DNA of 64,000 bases from Corynebacterium sp. TAE3-ERU12 (GCF_019209905.1 NZ_JAHUTM010000001.1:186001-250000), one strand, 5' to 3'; counted from the first letter of the stretch, positions 17,485 to 26,795 are shown. Numbers and translations: made by a program. The notes: generated from the sequence alone by a model not told the origin.

Positions 17485-18378
17485 ATGAGCGCGCCCGACC
17501 CCACCCCGAACCCTGCCCAGGCAGAAGTTCCGCAGCCGGTGGTGCCAACGGGCACACTGACATCGACCACCCGACGCAACCCCGGCGCACACCCAGCAGC
17601 AAAGGGAAAAGAAACCCACCTCGGTATGGTCCGCCGCGCCCGACGTATCAACCGCACCCTGGCAGCGGCCTACCCCGACGCGCACTGCGAACTGACCTTC
17701 CGCAACCCCTACGAGCTCACCGTCGCCACCGTGCTGTCTGCACAGTGCACCGATAAACGGGTCAATATGGTCACCCCTGAGCTTTTCCGACGCTGGCCCG
17801 ACGCCCCCAGCCTCGCCAAAGCCGATATCCGGGAACTCGAAGAAGTCATCCGGTCCACCGGCTTTTACCGGGCCAAGGCCAATAACCTCATTGGGTTCGC
17901 CACCGCAGTAACCGAAAACCACGGCGGGCGCGTGCCGAATACCCTCGACGAACTGGTGAAACTATCCGGGGTAGGCCGCAAAACCGCCAATGTTGTGCTC
18001 GGAAATGCCTTCGGGGTGCCCGGCCTGACCGTCGATACGCATTTCGGTCGTCTTGTGCGCCGGCTTGGGCTGACCGAAAAGGAAGACCCTGTCCAGGTGG
18101 AGCGCGAGATGATGGAGATCATCGAAAAACCCCAGTGGACCTGGTTCTCGCACCGGCTCATCTGGCATGGCCGACGGATTTGTCACTCCCGCCGGGCCGC
18201 CTGCGGAGCCTGTTTCCTCGCCGCGGATTGCCCCTCCTTCGGGCTGGCTGGCCCCGCAGAGATCGATGCAGCCGCCAAGCTGGTGAAATCCGATGACCGT
18301 CAGCATCTTTTCGACCTCGCCGGTATCGCCGATGCCCTCGGCGAACCCACCACGACCACTGCGGAGGCCGCCTCATGA
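17485..18378 (+). CDS. nth: Endonuclease III (DNA glycosylase/AP lyase)
   Basis: A 297-residue base-excision repair enzyme that removes oxidised pyrimidines. The helix-hairpin-helix [14 protein letters not shown] contains the catalytic lysine, and VDTHFGRL the catalytic aspartate. The four iron-sulfur cysteines follow as [17 protein letters not shown] (C-x6-C-x2-C-x5-C). The N-terminal 50 residues are a Pro/Thr-rich extension not needed for the fold. TAGGAT at 17472-17477 with seven bases before the ATG indicates a leaderless transcript. The gene leads an operon with the thioredoxin-like, Nudix, protease and possibly methyltransferase genes. Confidence 0.96.
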   Translation: MSAPDPTPNPAQAEVPQPVVPTGTLTSTTRRNPGAHPAAKGKETHLGMVRRARRINRTLAAAYPDAHCELTFRNPYELTVATVLSAQCTDKRVNMVTPELFRRWPDAPSLAKADIRELEEVIRSTGFYRAKANNLIGFATAVTENHGGRVPNTLDELVKLSGVGRKTANVVLGNAFGVPGLTVDTHFGRLVRRLGLTEKEDPVQVEREMMEIIEKPQWTWFSHRLIWHGRRICHSRRAACGACFLAADCPSFGLAGPAEIDAAAKLVKSDDRQHLFDLAGIADALGEPTTTTAEAAS

Positions 18379-19049
18379 GTTCGCCAACCCCACAGCCCGC
18401 CCCGTACAGCGAGGACGAGGTATCCGGCCGCTGGTGGATCGCTGTTGCCGCCGTCGGCATTCTCGGCACCATCGTGCTGATCTGGTTTGCCCTATCCACT
18501 ACCGGGGTTATCACCATCGGCCAGGACAGCCAGGGCGATAGCACCGACGCCCCGGCCATCGCCGATATTGAAGCCCGACCCGCCTGCCCCACCGGTGCGG
18601 ACACCATCGCAGCCGGTGCTGCCAGCCCTAATAGCCCTCTGGTGGGGGTGAAAGTGCCATGCCTGGGCACTGACCAAGAACCCATCGACCTCGCCGAAGC
18701 ACTGGCCGGTCAGCCAGCCATCATCACGTTCTGGGCGTGGAATTGCGTAGCCTGCCGCGAAGAGCTGCCCGTGCTCGAAGAGTGGTCGCGAGCCAATCCC
18801 GACATCACCGTGGTCGGGGTGCAACAAAGCACCTCACCGGCACGCGGGGCGGCCCTGCTGCGCGACCTCGGCGTCGGGCTGCCGTCCTACCAGGACAGTG
18901 CGGATGTCACCGGACCTGCACTCGGGCTGCCCCGAGTTCTGCCGGTCACCGTGATTATCAACGCCGACGCAACTGTCGCCGCCATCTTGCCCAGCGCTTT
19001 TACTTCAACTGCCGACGTTGATGCCGCCGTCGCCGAAGCCCTGGGGTAG
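18375..19049 (+). CDS. Membrane-anchored TlpA-like thiol-disulfide oxidoreductase
   Basis: A 224-residue protein with one N-terminal helix (about residues 18-42) and an extracytoplasmic thioredoxin fold. The redox motif is CVAC in [18 protein letters not shown]. The fold continues to [20 protein letters not shown] with the cis-proline region. It probably reduces or rearranges disulfides on the outside of the membrane. It overlaps nth by four bases. Confidence 0.9.
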   Translation: MSSPTPQPAPYSEDEVSGRWWIAVAAVGILGTIVLIWFALSTTGVITIGQDSQGDSTDAPAIADIEARPACPTGADTIAAGAASPNSPLVGVKVPCLGTDQEPIDLAEALAGQPAIITFWAWNCVACREELPVLEEWSRANPDITVVGVQQSTSPARGAALLRDLGVGLPSYQDSADVTGPALGLPRVLPVTVIINADATVAAILPSAFTSTADVDAAVAEALG

Positions 19050-19051
19050 CC

Positions 19052-19783
19052 ATGAGCCGTTTTGACCGCGAGATCGACGCCACCGCCGCCCCGCCGTGGC
19101 TCGCCACCGCCCTGCGCACCGCTGATACCGATATGGAACAACTCCGCCAGCGGTCCTCCACCCTGCGCGAGCCGCTGCTCAAACCACGGTCCTCGGCTGT
19201 GCTGGTGCTGCTCTCCGGGGACCCCACCGCCACCGCGCGGCCCCAGGACGCCTCGGTGGTCATCACCCACCGCGCCCCTACACTGCGCAGCCATGCTGGC
19301 CAGATGGCCTTCCCCGGCGGCAAAGTTGACCCCGGTGACACCAACCTGGTGCACACCGCGCTGCGCGAAGCCGAAGAGGAAACCGGGCTGGACCCGGCAA
19401 CGGTTAGCCCGCTGCATGTGCTCGACAGCATTGATATTTCCCGCACCGGATTTGCCGTGCACCCGGTGCTCGCGCACTGGCGGGCCCCGCACCCGCTGCG
19501 CGTGGTAGATCCCGCCGAAACTGACGCAGTACTCGACGTGCGGATAGATGACCTGCTCAACCCGGAAAACCGGCTCATGGTTGGTTTCGCCGGGTGGAGT
19601 GGGCCCGCGTTCAGGGTCGGCGAGTTTATCGTGTGGGGCTTTACTGGTGGCGTACTGTCCCATCTGTTTGCATTGGCCGGTTGGGCCCAGGACTGGGACG
19701 ACAGCACTGTCCATGACCTGCGCGAAACCCTGGCCGCCTCGGCGAATCAGGAAGCATTCACGACGGAAGGGAAATTGCGATGA
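19052..19783 (+). CDS. Nudix hydrolase, CoA pyrophosphatase-like
   Basis: A 243-residue Nudix protein. The box is GGKVDPGDTNLVHTALREAEEETGL-like, with Asp where many Nudix proteins have the first Glu. Together with the upstream ITHRAPTLRSHAGQMAFPGG this is the CoA diphosphatase (UPF0035) variant, which cleaves CoA into phosphopantetheine and 3',5'-ADP. The second half after about residue 150 is typical of this subgroup. It lies two bases after the TlpA-like gene and overlaps the protease gene by four. Confidence 0.9.
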   Translation: MSRFDREIDATAAPPWLATALRTADTDMEQLRQRSSTLREPLLKPRSSAVLVLLSGDPTATARPQDASVVITHRAPTLRSHAGQMAFPGGKVDPGDTNLVHTALREAEEETGLDPATVSPLHVLDSIDISRTGFAVHPVLAHWRAPHPLRVVDPAETDAVLDVRIDDLLNPENRLMVGFAGWSGPAFRVGEFIVWGFTGGVLSHLFALAGWAQDWDDSTVHDLRETLAASANQEAFTTEGKLR

Positions 19784-20973
19784 GCGGCTCGGCCATTGTT
19801 GATCTTGTCCTCGTCATCATCGCTTTTTTCAGCGCCATCAACGGCTGGCGGCAGGGCCTATTCTCCTCGGTGCTCGGCATCCTCGGCGTGGTGGCCGGCG
19901 CAATCATCGGCTTCAACCTGGCGCCGTCGGTCATGGAGTTCTTCGATGACCAGATGATCAAACTCAGCGTCGGCCTGGCCCTGATCGTGGTGCTGGTGAT
20001 CGTCGGCAATGCCGTCGGCTCGGTAGCGGGCCAATCCCTGCGCAATATGCTGGTCTCCCCGCTGCTGGTGGGCGCGGACTCCGGGCTGGGAGCGGTATTG
20101 CAAACCATCACCGCCTTGGTCGTGTCCTGGATAGTGGCCATCCCGCTGGCCACCACCATCCCCGGTGAATTCGGCACCACCATCCGGGGCTCGAAGGTGC
20201 TCTCCACCGTCGATAATCTTGCGCCCGAGTCGCTTACCGACGTACCCGCCCAACTGGTGCGCCAACTCGACGTGGACAGCATGCGCGCCGCCGTCGCCCC
20301 CTTCCACTCCGGCAGCCGGGCAGATCCGACGCCCGCAGACCCCGCCGTCATCGACCAGGCGGTAGTAGACCGGGTGCGGCCCTCGGTGGTCACCGTCAAT
20401 GGTGAAGCCCGGCAATGTGAACGGCTGCTGCAGGGCACCGGTTTCGTCGCAGCCCCGGACCTTATTGTCACCAACGCCCACGTGGTCGCCGGGGTGAATT
20501 CGGTCAGTATTGACAGTGTTTCCGGGCGTTTCGACGCCACTGTTGTCTACTTCGATCCTGAAGAGGACATTGCGGTGCTGCGCAGCCCCAACCTGCCGCT
20601 GCCAGTAATGCGGTGGGCCGAGCAGCCCGCCGATATCGGCTCCGGTGCGGTGGTGCTGGGCTTCCCCTTGGCTGGCCCGTTTACCGCCACCCCGGCGCGT
20701 ATCGATGACCGCCTGACTATCCGGGGCCCCAATATCTACTCCGCGGGCCGTATTGAGCGGGAAGCCTACGTGCTGCGCTCAGATGTGCGTCGCGGTAATT
20801 CCGGCGGGCCCTTGATCACCCCGCAAGGCGATGTCATTGGTGTGGTCTTTGGTGCTGGTATTGATGTGGAGAACACCGGCTACGCTCTGACCAGTGCCGA
20901 AGCTCTGCGGCACCTACAGTTCGCGGAAAGCGCGGACACCCCCGTGAGCACCCGCGAGTGCGTCGAGCAATAA
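19780..20973 (+). CDS. marP: MarP-type membrane serine protease
   Basis: A 397-residue protease with a CvpA-like N-terminal domain of four helices (about residues 5-125) and an extracytoplasmic chymotrypsin-like domain. The triad is visible as His234 (TNAHVVAG), Asp263 (PEEDIAVLR) and Ser341 (RGNSGGPL). Cys213 and Cys394 are in place to form the regulatory disulfide known for M. tuberculosis MarP. That enzyme is needed for acid and oxidative stress resistance and activates a peptidoglycan hydrolase. It is expressed with the thioredoxin-like protein upstream, which may influence the disulfide (inference). Confidence 0.93.
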   Translation: MSGSAIVDLVLVIIAFFSAINGWRQGLFSSVLGILGVVAGAIIGFNLAPSVMEFFDDQMIKLSVGLALIVVLVIVGNAVGSVAGQSLRNMLVSPLLVGADSGLGAVLQTITALVVSWIVAIPLATTIPGEFGTTIRGSKVLSTVDNLAPESLTDVPAQLVRQLDVDSMRAAVAPFHSGSRADPTPADPAVIDQAVVDRVRPSVVTVNGEARQCERLLQGTGFVAAPDLIVTNAHVVAGVNSVSIDSVSGRFDATVVYFDPEEDIAVLRSPNLPLPVMRWAEQPADIGSGAVVLGFPLAGPFTATPARIDDRLTIRGPNIYSAGRIEREAYVLRSDVRRGNSGGPLITPQGDVIGVVFGAGIDVENTGYALTSAEALRHLQFAESADTPVSTRECVEQ

Positions 20974-20996
20974 CCCGGCACCTAAGGAGTCCCGCT

Positions 20997-21836
20997 ATGC
21001 CCACAACCCGCCGCGAATTCGCCCCGGACTATTTCGGCGACCCGGACCTCGCCCCGGATAACACCATCGCCGAGGACTACTGGGACGGCCGTGCCGCCGG
21101 TTTCGCCGTCAGCCAGGACTGCGACGACGGAGTCCTCACCGACTCAGTGCTCACCCGCCTTAGTCGGCATATCGACGTCGCCGGGAAAACTGTCCTCGAC
21201 GTCGGTGCTGGCACGGGCCGCTATGGGCTGCGGATGGCCGCCACGGCCAGAGAAATCACCTGCACCGATATCTCCACCAAAATGCTGGCTGAGGCCGCTG
21301 AGCGTGCCGCCCGCCGCGCCGTGAACCTACGCACCGTGCACGCCGACTGGCTCGGCGTGGACCTTGACGCCCAAGGCTGGGCCAACGCCTTCGACCTCGT
21401 ATTCGCCTCCATGGTGCCGGTACTGCGCCAACCCGCTGCCGTCGACAAACTCACCGCCGCCAGCCGTGGCCTGGTGGCCATTAACCACCTGGCCCTCGAC
21501 CAGGACGATATCGCGGACTTCGTGCGCCTCCAGCTCGGCATTCAGGACCAGACCGACGCGCATAACGACGCCTCATTCATCTCAGATGTGGTGCGCTACC
21601 TCTCCGGCAAGGGCGTGCCCTGCGTAGTGGAGGAACCTGAGGTCATCACCGAAAAACCCATGAACTTCGACAACCTCATCGCCCGATACTCGGGGCGTTT
21701 CGCCGAAGCCGCCAGGCAATACGGCACCACGCTTGCCGACGTTCTTGAGCCGCTGCACCAACGCCACGGCGACGCCATCCCGGTACGCCGCCACGTCCGG
21801 GCCGGGATCATCATCTGGGGCGCTGGCGACGCCTAA
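20997..21836 (+). CDS. Class I SAM-dependent methyltransferase
   Basis: A 279-residue methyltransferase. Motif I is TVLDVGAGTGRYGLRMA at about residue 68, followed by the acidic loop ITCTDISTKMLAEAA and the post-motif DLVFASMVPVL. The substrate is not evident. The start at 20997 has AAGGAG eight bases upstream; an in-frame ATG at 20958 would overlap marP and lacks a site. It follows marP by 23 bases on the same strand. Confidence 0.85.
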   Translation: MPTTRREFAPDYFGDPDLAPDNTIAEDYWDGRAAGFAVSQDCDDGVLTDSVLTRLSRHIDVAGKTVLDVGAGTGRYGLRMAATAREITCTDISTKMLAEAAERAARRAVNLRTVHADWLGVDLDAQGWANAFDLVFASMVPVLRQPAAVDKLTAASRGLVAINHLALDQDDIADFVRLQLGIQDQTDAHNDASFISDVVRYLSGKGVPCVVEEPEVITEKPMNFDNLIARYSGRFAEAARQYGTTLADVLEPLHQRHGDAIPVRRHVRAGIIIWGAGDA

Positions 21837-21851
21837 ACACCCCGGTGCGGG

Positions 21852-22838
21852 CTAGCGGGTTTGTTCGGCGAAATCAGCCAAAGCCGCAGTCACCACGTCG
21901 GCACGCTCATACTGCGGAAAATGCCCACAATCGGCAATGATGAGTGGGGCCGGGTACTCCCCATCACCCAGGCAGCCATCCCGGCCAACCATCAGCTCTG
22001 CGCTGGCCTGCACCACCTCCGGCGGGGTCAACACATCATCCCGGCCACTAATCACCAACGCCGGGGCGGCACCACCGACATGGCGGGCCACATGCGAGTA
22101 CTCCTGCAACCGCGCCAACCACTGCCGTCGGCCCCGCGACCACGGGTGCGATAACCAGCTGATATGGCTATGAGCTGGCCCATACGCGCCGGCAGCTAAA
22201 GCCGCCCGGTGCAGATCCCGCAACTGTTCCCACTGCGCAGAGCCGCGAAAATCAGGCCCGCACAGGTCGACCATAACGTCGGCAAGCTGGTACTTATCCT
22301 CCATAGATGAGGACCGGGGGCGAGTGAGCTGCCACATCAATGTCGCCGGCGGGCCCGTGCGACGCACCGCCACCGACCGCAGATTCCACAACAGCGGGTG
22401 CGGGGCGGACAACACCGCAATCGCCCGGGTCAGCCGGGGGTGCCGCGACGCCATCGTCCAGGCCAACACCCCACCCAGATCATGGCCGATCACAAGAGCA
22501 TTGCTATGCCCCAGCGCACGGATCAGCCCCGCCATATCGTCGGCGGCAACATCAGCACGGTAGCCGGTGGGGGTGCGGTCCGAATTGCCCCAACCACGCA
22601 ACGACGCCACAACGACGTGGAAACCACGATCGGCTAAGGGCTGCAACTGGGCCGAGAAGTCAAACCAACCACCGGTACAACCGTGCAGCAATAACACCAT
22701 GGGATCACCAACCGCCCCGCACTCAGCGACATCGAACCGCTGGCCGCGGGAATGCACCTGGCGGTGCTGCCACGGGCCAACCGGCACCAAATCGTCGAGC
22801 TGCGGGGCGGGAGGCGTCCCGGAGGATTTCCGGGTCAC
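21852..22838 (-). CDS. Alpha/beta hydrolase, epoxide hydrolase type
   Basis: A 328-residue alpha/beta hydrolase. The oxyanion segment is LLLHGCTGGWFDF. The nucleophile elbow VIGHDLGGVLAW carries Asp rather than Ser, which marks the epoxide hydrolase/haloalkane dehalogenase group. The acid is near SGRDDVLTPPE and the histidine is in ADCGHFPQYE. It corresponds in position to EphE (Rv3670) of M. tuberculosis. The GTG start lies three bases after the stop of the holin-like gene, so it is probably translated by coupling; no ribosome binding site is visible. Confidence 0.87.
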   Translation of the reverse strand: MTRKSSGTPPAPQLDDLVPVGPWQHRQVHSRGQRFDVAECGAVGDPMVLLLHGCTGGWFDFSAQLQPLADRGFHVVVASLRGWGNSDRTPTGYRADVAADDMAGLIRALGHSNALVIGHDLGGVLAWTMASRHPRLTRAIAVLSAPHPLLWNLRSVAVRRTGPPATLMWQLTRPRSSSMEDKYQLADVMVDLCGPDFRGSAQWEQLRDLHRAALAAGAYGPAHSHISWLSHPWSRGRRQWLARLQEYSHVARHVGGAAPALVISGRDDVLTPPEVVQASAELMVGRDGCLGDGEYPAPLIIADCGHFPQYERADVVTAALADFAEQTR

Positions 22839-22841
22839 TGT

Positions 22842-23357
22842 TTAGGTGTAAAGGCCGTCAGTGTCACCGGGGTTCGCGCCGCGCGCACCCTTATTCGGCA
22901 CAACCTTCTTCAAATCCTGGACCGACTGGATGGTCTTTTCCGGCTTGCCGATCTTCTTGACCTTCTTCAGACCCAGCAAGGCGAAAACGCCAGCCAGGAC
23001 CAGCATGACCACGAAGGTGATCAGGAAACCAGCCCACCAGGGCAGCCACACGGCGATCAGTGCGGACACAAAGAGGAAGAAGAAGAACGTGGAGTACAGC
23101 GCAATCACGCCGGCCACGGCGAAGAAACCGCCGCCCATGGCGCCCTTCTTAGCCTGCTGAGCAATCTCAGCCTTGGCCAACTCCACCTCGGAGCGAACCA
23201 GGGCCGACACCTGCTGGCTGGCGTTTTGTACCAGCGTGCCCAGGCTGGCGCTGCCGGTAGCGTTGGTATCGACATCCGAGAGCGGGATGCTGGAAACGCG
23301 CGGCGAGAGGTCCTCGTTTCCGTCCGTGTACAGGCCCTTCTTACCGTCGTCGCTCAC
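22842..23357 (-). CDS. Phage holin superfamily 6-like membrane protein (Rv3669 type)
   Basis: A 171-residue protein with two long hydrophobic helices (FAVAGVIALYSTFFFFLFVSAL and WAGFLITFVVMLVLAGVFAL) separated by a short WLPWW turn. It has an N-terminal amphipathic stretch (QQVSALVRSEVELAKAEIAQQAKKG), the pattern of the DUF1469/holin_3_6 family. Despite the family name there is no phage context. The GTG at 23357 is chosen for the AGGAGG site five bases away. The role is unknown, perhaps an envelope-associated structural protein. Confidence 0.82.
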   Translation of the reverse strand: MSDDGKKGLYTDGNEDLSPRVSSIPLSDVDTNATGSASLGTLVQNASQQVSALVRSEVELAKAEIAQQAKKGAMGGGFFAVAGVIALYSTFFFFLFVSALIAVWLPWWAGFLITFVVMLVLAGVFALLGLKKVKKIGKPEKTIQSVQDLKKVVPNKGARGANPGDTDGLYT

Positions 23358-23531
23358 GTGCGTCCTCCTGCATATTTTCGCTGGCACTGCTATGACTCTT
23401 GGGATAATACCGATAACCCGCCGATATGCCACGTTGATAGTCGTTTCAGGCGAGCCGAGTAGGAAAAAATCTTCCCAGAAACACTGCCCAGGAGGCCAGC
23501 GCAAACGCCCAGGGGCCTATCCTGTGGTGCC

Positions 23532-24458
23532 ATGAGCGAAAACCCCGCAGGCAACCACGCAGCCCAGCCCGGCCCGAAAAAACCAGCCAGCCTGGGCATG
23601 CCAACTGGCCGCCCCGGCGGCGGGGGACTAGGTATGCCAGCGATGCCCAGCAGCCCACGCCCGGCAGCCCCTAAGCCCGCGCCGAAACCCGATCGGCCCG
23701 ACCCGTTGGCGCCGCTGCTGGAACTCAAAGGCATCGAACGCGGAGTACACAACGCTGCTCAAGCCATCAGTGCGGTGCACCGCCACCGGGTCAACCTGCG
23801 TAAGTGGAATATCACCGGCTCCGAATCAGTGCTGCGCGGGGCGCGGGCATCGGCATGGCTCGACGGGGCCGACCCCACCATCCCAGACGACGGCATCGTC
23901 AACGACCCCGTGCTCGCCGCCGCCCTGCGGGTGGCCGAACTGCTGGCCCCCGACACCATCGGGGAGACCACCCGAACCTGGAAACGCGCCCCACTGCAGG
24001 TACTTGCCCGCATGGCTGCCCTGGCCAGCCCCACCGGGGCTAATGCCCACCCCGACGATGAGGCCGGACGGCCCGTCGGTGACGCACGACTGAGCGCCGC
24101 GATGAAAGAACAACGCCTGCATATTCTCAGTGACCTCATCACCGGCGGCACTGATGTGCCCGCTGCGGTGTTATCCGGTGTGGTCCACGGTGAGGTGCTG
24201 ACCCTGGCGCCGTTCGCGCACAATAACGGCATCATCGCCCGCGCTGCCTCCCGGCTGGTGACCGTATCTAATGGCCTGGACCCGCGTGGCCTGGGCGTGC
24301 CTGAATCCCGCTGGTCCAAAAAGCGCACCAGCTATGTGGAAGCCTCCCGGCAATTCGCCGCCGGCACCGAAGAAGGTGTGCGCACCTGGATGCTGCTGCA
24401 CCTGGAAGGCTTGGAGGCCGGTGCGGCAGAGGCGCGCTCTATTGCCGAGGCGGTCTAG
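23532..24458 (+). CDS. Fic-fold-like protein with degenerate active-site motif (Rv3662c type)
   Basis: A 308-residue protein, commonly annotated as hypothetical or oxidoreductase. The first 60 residues are Pro/Gly/Ala-rich and probably disordered. From about residue 70 it is helical. Residues 226-237 read APFAHNNGIIAR, which aligns with the Fic signature HPFx(D/E)GNGRxxR, keeping Pro, Phe, Asn, Gly and the final Arg. The catalytic His is Ala, the acidic residue is His, and the first Arg is Ile. The preceding helix (AAVLSGVVHGEVLTL) and following helix (AASRLVTVSNGL) fit the Fic topology. AMPylation by the usual mechanism would not be possible. TATCCT at 23518-23523 with eight bases before the ATG suggests a leaderless start. 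Confidence 0.7.
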   Translation: MSENPAGNHAAQPGPKKPASLGMPTGRPGGGGLGMPAMPSSPRPAAPKPAPKPDRPDPLAPLLELKGIERGVHNAAQAISAVHRHRVNLRKWNITGSESVLRGARASAWLDGADPTIPDDGIVNDPVLAAALRVAELLAPDTIGETTRTWKRAPLQVLARMAALASPTGANAHPDDEAGRPVGDARLSAAMKEQRLHILSDLITGGTDVPAAVLSGVVHGEVLTLAPFAHNNGIIARAASRLVTVSNGLDPRGLGVPESRWSKKRTSYVEASRQFAAGTEEGVRTWMLLHLEGLEAGAAEARSIAEAV

Positions 24459-24488
24459 AACACGCCCGACGGCACTTTCTGTGCCTGC

Positions 24489-25373
24489 TCAGCGCCGTAG
24501 GTAACGCAGTACCGCCACTGCCGCCGCGGCCAGCAAAGCCGCGCCGACGACACCGCCGGCGGCGAAACCCACCGCCTGCTGGGTAGAGGCGAATAGTGGC
24601 TCCGGGGTGAGGAACTCGCGGATCGGCCATTTGCGTTCTGCGGCGATCTTGCGCAGCGCCCGGTCCGGGTTGACCGCCACCGGGTGGCCCACAGCGGACA
24701 GCATTGGTTCATCGGTGGCCGAATCGGAGTAGGCGTAGCAGCGAGAAAGGTCGTAGCCGCGAGCGTCGGCAAGCTCGCGCACTGCGGTGGCCTTATGTGG
24801 GCCGCTGCAGAAGAACTGCACCTCCCCGGTATAGCGGCCGTCGGCCACAGCCAAGTCGGTGGCTATGACATCAGTGATGCCCAGGGTGGCGGCGATGGGT
24901 TCAACAACCTCGCGTGCCGACGCTGAGATCACCACCACGTCGTGGCCTAACCGCTGGTGGTGGGCGATGAGATTAATTGCCTCGGTGTAGACGTGCGGGG
25001 AGATGACCTCGTGGAGCGACTGCTCGGCGATGGCGCGCACATCAGCGGCCCGCCAGCCGGCGACCATGGACGCTAATTGGTCACGGGCGGCGGCCATCTG
25101 GTCTGAGTCGTGCCCGCCGGCGACGTACATGATGTGGCCGAAGGTCATATTGAGCACACCAGTAGTGGTCAGCAGGCCCGATTCCATGAACTGACGGGAA
25201 AAAGCATGCGCGGAACTGCGCGCGATGATCGTCTTGTCCAGGTCGAAAAACGCCGCTGTGGTGGTGTTGTGCACCACCGTTGTGCTGTGCGGGCGGCGCG
25301 TGGCGATGGGCAGCAGGTGGGCCGCGCTGCCGTCGCCGGGAAAAGTGCCTCCTCCAATCACCCTGTCGATCAT
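24489..25373 (-). CDS. HAD-IB family phosphatase (SerB-like) with C-terminal membrane helix
   Basis: A 294-residue HAD hydrolase. Motif I is AFFDLDKTIIA near residue 43, motif II is VVISASAREV, and motif III/IV is CYAYSDSATDEPML. It resembles the SerB-like subgroup (Rv3661) rather than true phosphoserine phosphatase. The last 30 residues form a hydrophobic helix ending in basic residues (AVAVLRYLRR), which may anchor it to the membrane. The first 35 residues are a variable leader. It converges with the Fic-like gene and is divergent from the CpaE-like gene, the arrangement conserved in mycobacteria. Confidence 0.85.
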   Translation of the reverse strand: MIDRVIGGGTFPGDGSAAHLLPIATRRPHSTTVVHNTTTAAFFDLDKTIIARSSAHAFSRQFMESGLLTTTGVLNMTFGHIMYVAGGHDSDQMAAARDQLASMVAGWRAADVRAIAEQSLHEVISPHVYTEAINLIAHHQRLGHDVVVISASAREVVEPIAATLGITDVIATDLAVADGRYTGEVQFFCSGPHKATAVRELADARGYDLSRCYAYSDSATDEPMLSAVGHPVAVNPDRALRKIAAERKWPIREFLTPEPLFASTQQAVGFAAGGVVGAALLAAAAVAVLRYLRR

Positions 25374-25420
25374 AGCTACCTGTGGTGGTGGGGCGGGGGA
25401 ATAAAAAATCCTTCTAGGGG

Positions 25421-25449
25421 TTGCGCGCCTGAAAGCGGCTTGTCATACT
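25421..25449 (+). promoter_or_regulatory. Candidate promoter of the Tad/secretion operon
   Basis: TTGCGC (25421-25426), a 17-base spacer and CATACT (25444-25449) fit a housekeeping promoter. Transcription from it would begin near 25456 and run through the hairpin at 25506-25545 before reaching the CpaE-like gene. Confidence 0.4.
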
Positions 25450-25489
25450 GAGTCTGGCTGGCCCCATTTGCGTGGCCGCCCCCGGCCAA

Positions 25490-25545
25490 CCCCCCCCCGG
25501 CCGGGAAGACGTCTCGCCCATCCCCCCCCCCGGGCGAGGCGTCTT
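25490..25545 (+). repeat. Two poly-C tracts and a 14-bp hairpin in the leader of the Tad operon
   Basis: A run of nine C (25490-25498) and a run of ten C (25522-25531) lie close together. The second forms the loop of an inverted repeat, AAGACGTCTCGCCC (25506-25519) with GGGCGAGGCGTCTT (25532-25545), which pairs over 14 positions with one G-T wobble. It could be a terminator or attenuator; no T-tract follows. The divergent region 25374-25673 holds no other gene that I can see. Confidence 0.6.
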
Positions 25546-25673
25546 ACCTATATCTAGGCCTTTTTCGGCCCCTGCTGGTGGGTTATCCACCGAATACGCC
25601 TCGTCCACAATTACGGCTTATCCCCACCGCGGCGGGCGTCGGTGGTGGCTAGATCCGCGGCAGGATGCGGGCC

Positions 25674-26795
25674 ATGAGCGCCGCGACACCACCTGCCGAG
25701 TCCACACCCGAAATCCTCATCGCCACCGCCCAGGCCTGCCTGCGCGAAGAAGCCACCGCCATCGCTGCGGCCTCGGGGCACGCCAGCAGTACCGTGGCAA
25801 CTCCTGACCCGGCTGGGGGAGCGTGGCGCCGGGCAGCAGCCATCCTCATTGACGCACCCACCGCGCAACTCATCGCCGCCGATGGTGCCCACAACCGCCG
25901 GGACGCGGTTTTCCTCATCCACGACGACACTGAGGAACCGGACCTGCGTGCCGCGTTGAATATTGGTGCGGAACAAACCTTCGCCCTGCCCAGCGGCGGC
26001 GCCCGCCTCATCGAGCACCTGGGCCGCCCAGAGCGCGGCAGCGGTGATGGCCTTGTGCTGGCCCTCATCGGGGCTGCAGGCGGGGCGGGCACCAGCGTCA
26101 CCGCCGCAGCATGTGCCCTGGCTAGCGCCTATACCTGGCCAACGGTGCTCATTGATGCCGATGAACTTTCCGGTGGGGCGGACCTGCTGCTCGGCATGGA
26201 ACATATCCCCGGGGTGCGCTGGCCCGATATCCGCACCGGTGGGCGCATCGACAGCGCCGCACTGATTGACGCCCTGCCGCGTTCTACCTGGGCTTCCGGC
26301 GGGCCGGGCCTTATCACCATGCCGCGTGCCCGCGGTGGGGTACCTGAGTCCATTGCTTCCGGGGCCGTCGGGGCCGTCGCGGATGCAGTCGTCGCCCACG
26401 GGGGAGTGGGCGTGGTGGACCTGCCCCGCCGTGGCGAGGTACTCGCCGACATCTTGCCCCGGGCCGATATTGCTGCGGTGGTGGTGCCACGCACTGTGCG
26501 GGGTATCGCCGCCAGCGTTGAGCAAGCCCGCATGGTGCGGGCGCTGGGCCCCGAACCAGTTGCCATCGCCACTGGTCCAGCACCCGGCGGGGTGTGCGCT
26601 GACGATATTGAGTACGCCACCGATATGAGCGTGGTCGCCACCATGCCGTGGCTGCGGGGTCTTGCGGCCGAAATTGAGCACACCGGTCTTGCGCGCAGCT
26701 CAAGTCGGTTGGCCGACGCTGTGCGCGGTCTTATCGATACCGACATTGCCGCCGACGAGGCGCACCCGAGGTGGTGGCAACGATGGGCCAGCTAG
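25674..26795 (+). CDS. CpaE/MinD-like ATPase of the helicase/secretion neighbourhood (Ssd type)
   Basis: A protein of about 373 residues: an N-terminal receiver-like domain (about 1-115) and a MinD-like ATPase domain from about 118. The ATPase has a weak P-loop, LIGAAGGAGTSVTAAACALA, in which the usual Lys is absent. LIDADELSGGADLLLG forms the switch region. CpaE proteins localise Tad pilus machinery to a cell pole; the mycobacterial homologue Rv3660c is called Ssd and affects septation. Two in-frame starts exist: 25665 and 25674. The second is preferred because AGGA precedes it by about eight bases. It overlaps tadA. Confidence 0.85.
   Translation: MSAATPPAESTPEILIATAQACLREEATAIAAASGHASSTVATPDPAGGAWRRAAAILIDAPTAQLIAADGAHNRRDAVFLIHDDTEEPDLRAALNIGAEQTFALPSGGARLIEHLGRPERGSGDGLVLALIGAAGGAGTSVTAAACALASAYTWPTVLIDADELSGGADLLLGMEHIPGVRWPDIRTGGRIDSAALIDALPRSTWASGGPGLITMPRARGGVPESIASGAVGAVADAVVAHGGVGVVDLPRRGEVLADILPRADIAAVVVPRTVRGIAASVEQARMVRALGPEPVAIATGPAPGGVCADDIEYATDMSVVATMPWLRGLAAEIEHTGLARSSSRLADAVRGLIDTDIAADEAHPRWWQRWAS

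Noticed and set aside
22842..23357. Prophage remnant suggested by the holin-like protein
   Set aside because: No integrase, capsid, endolysin or attachment repeats occur nearby, and the gene sits in a syntenic core block; only the family name is phage-like.
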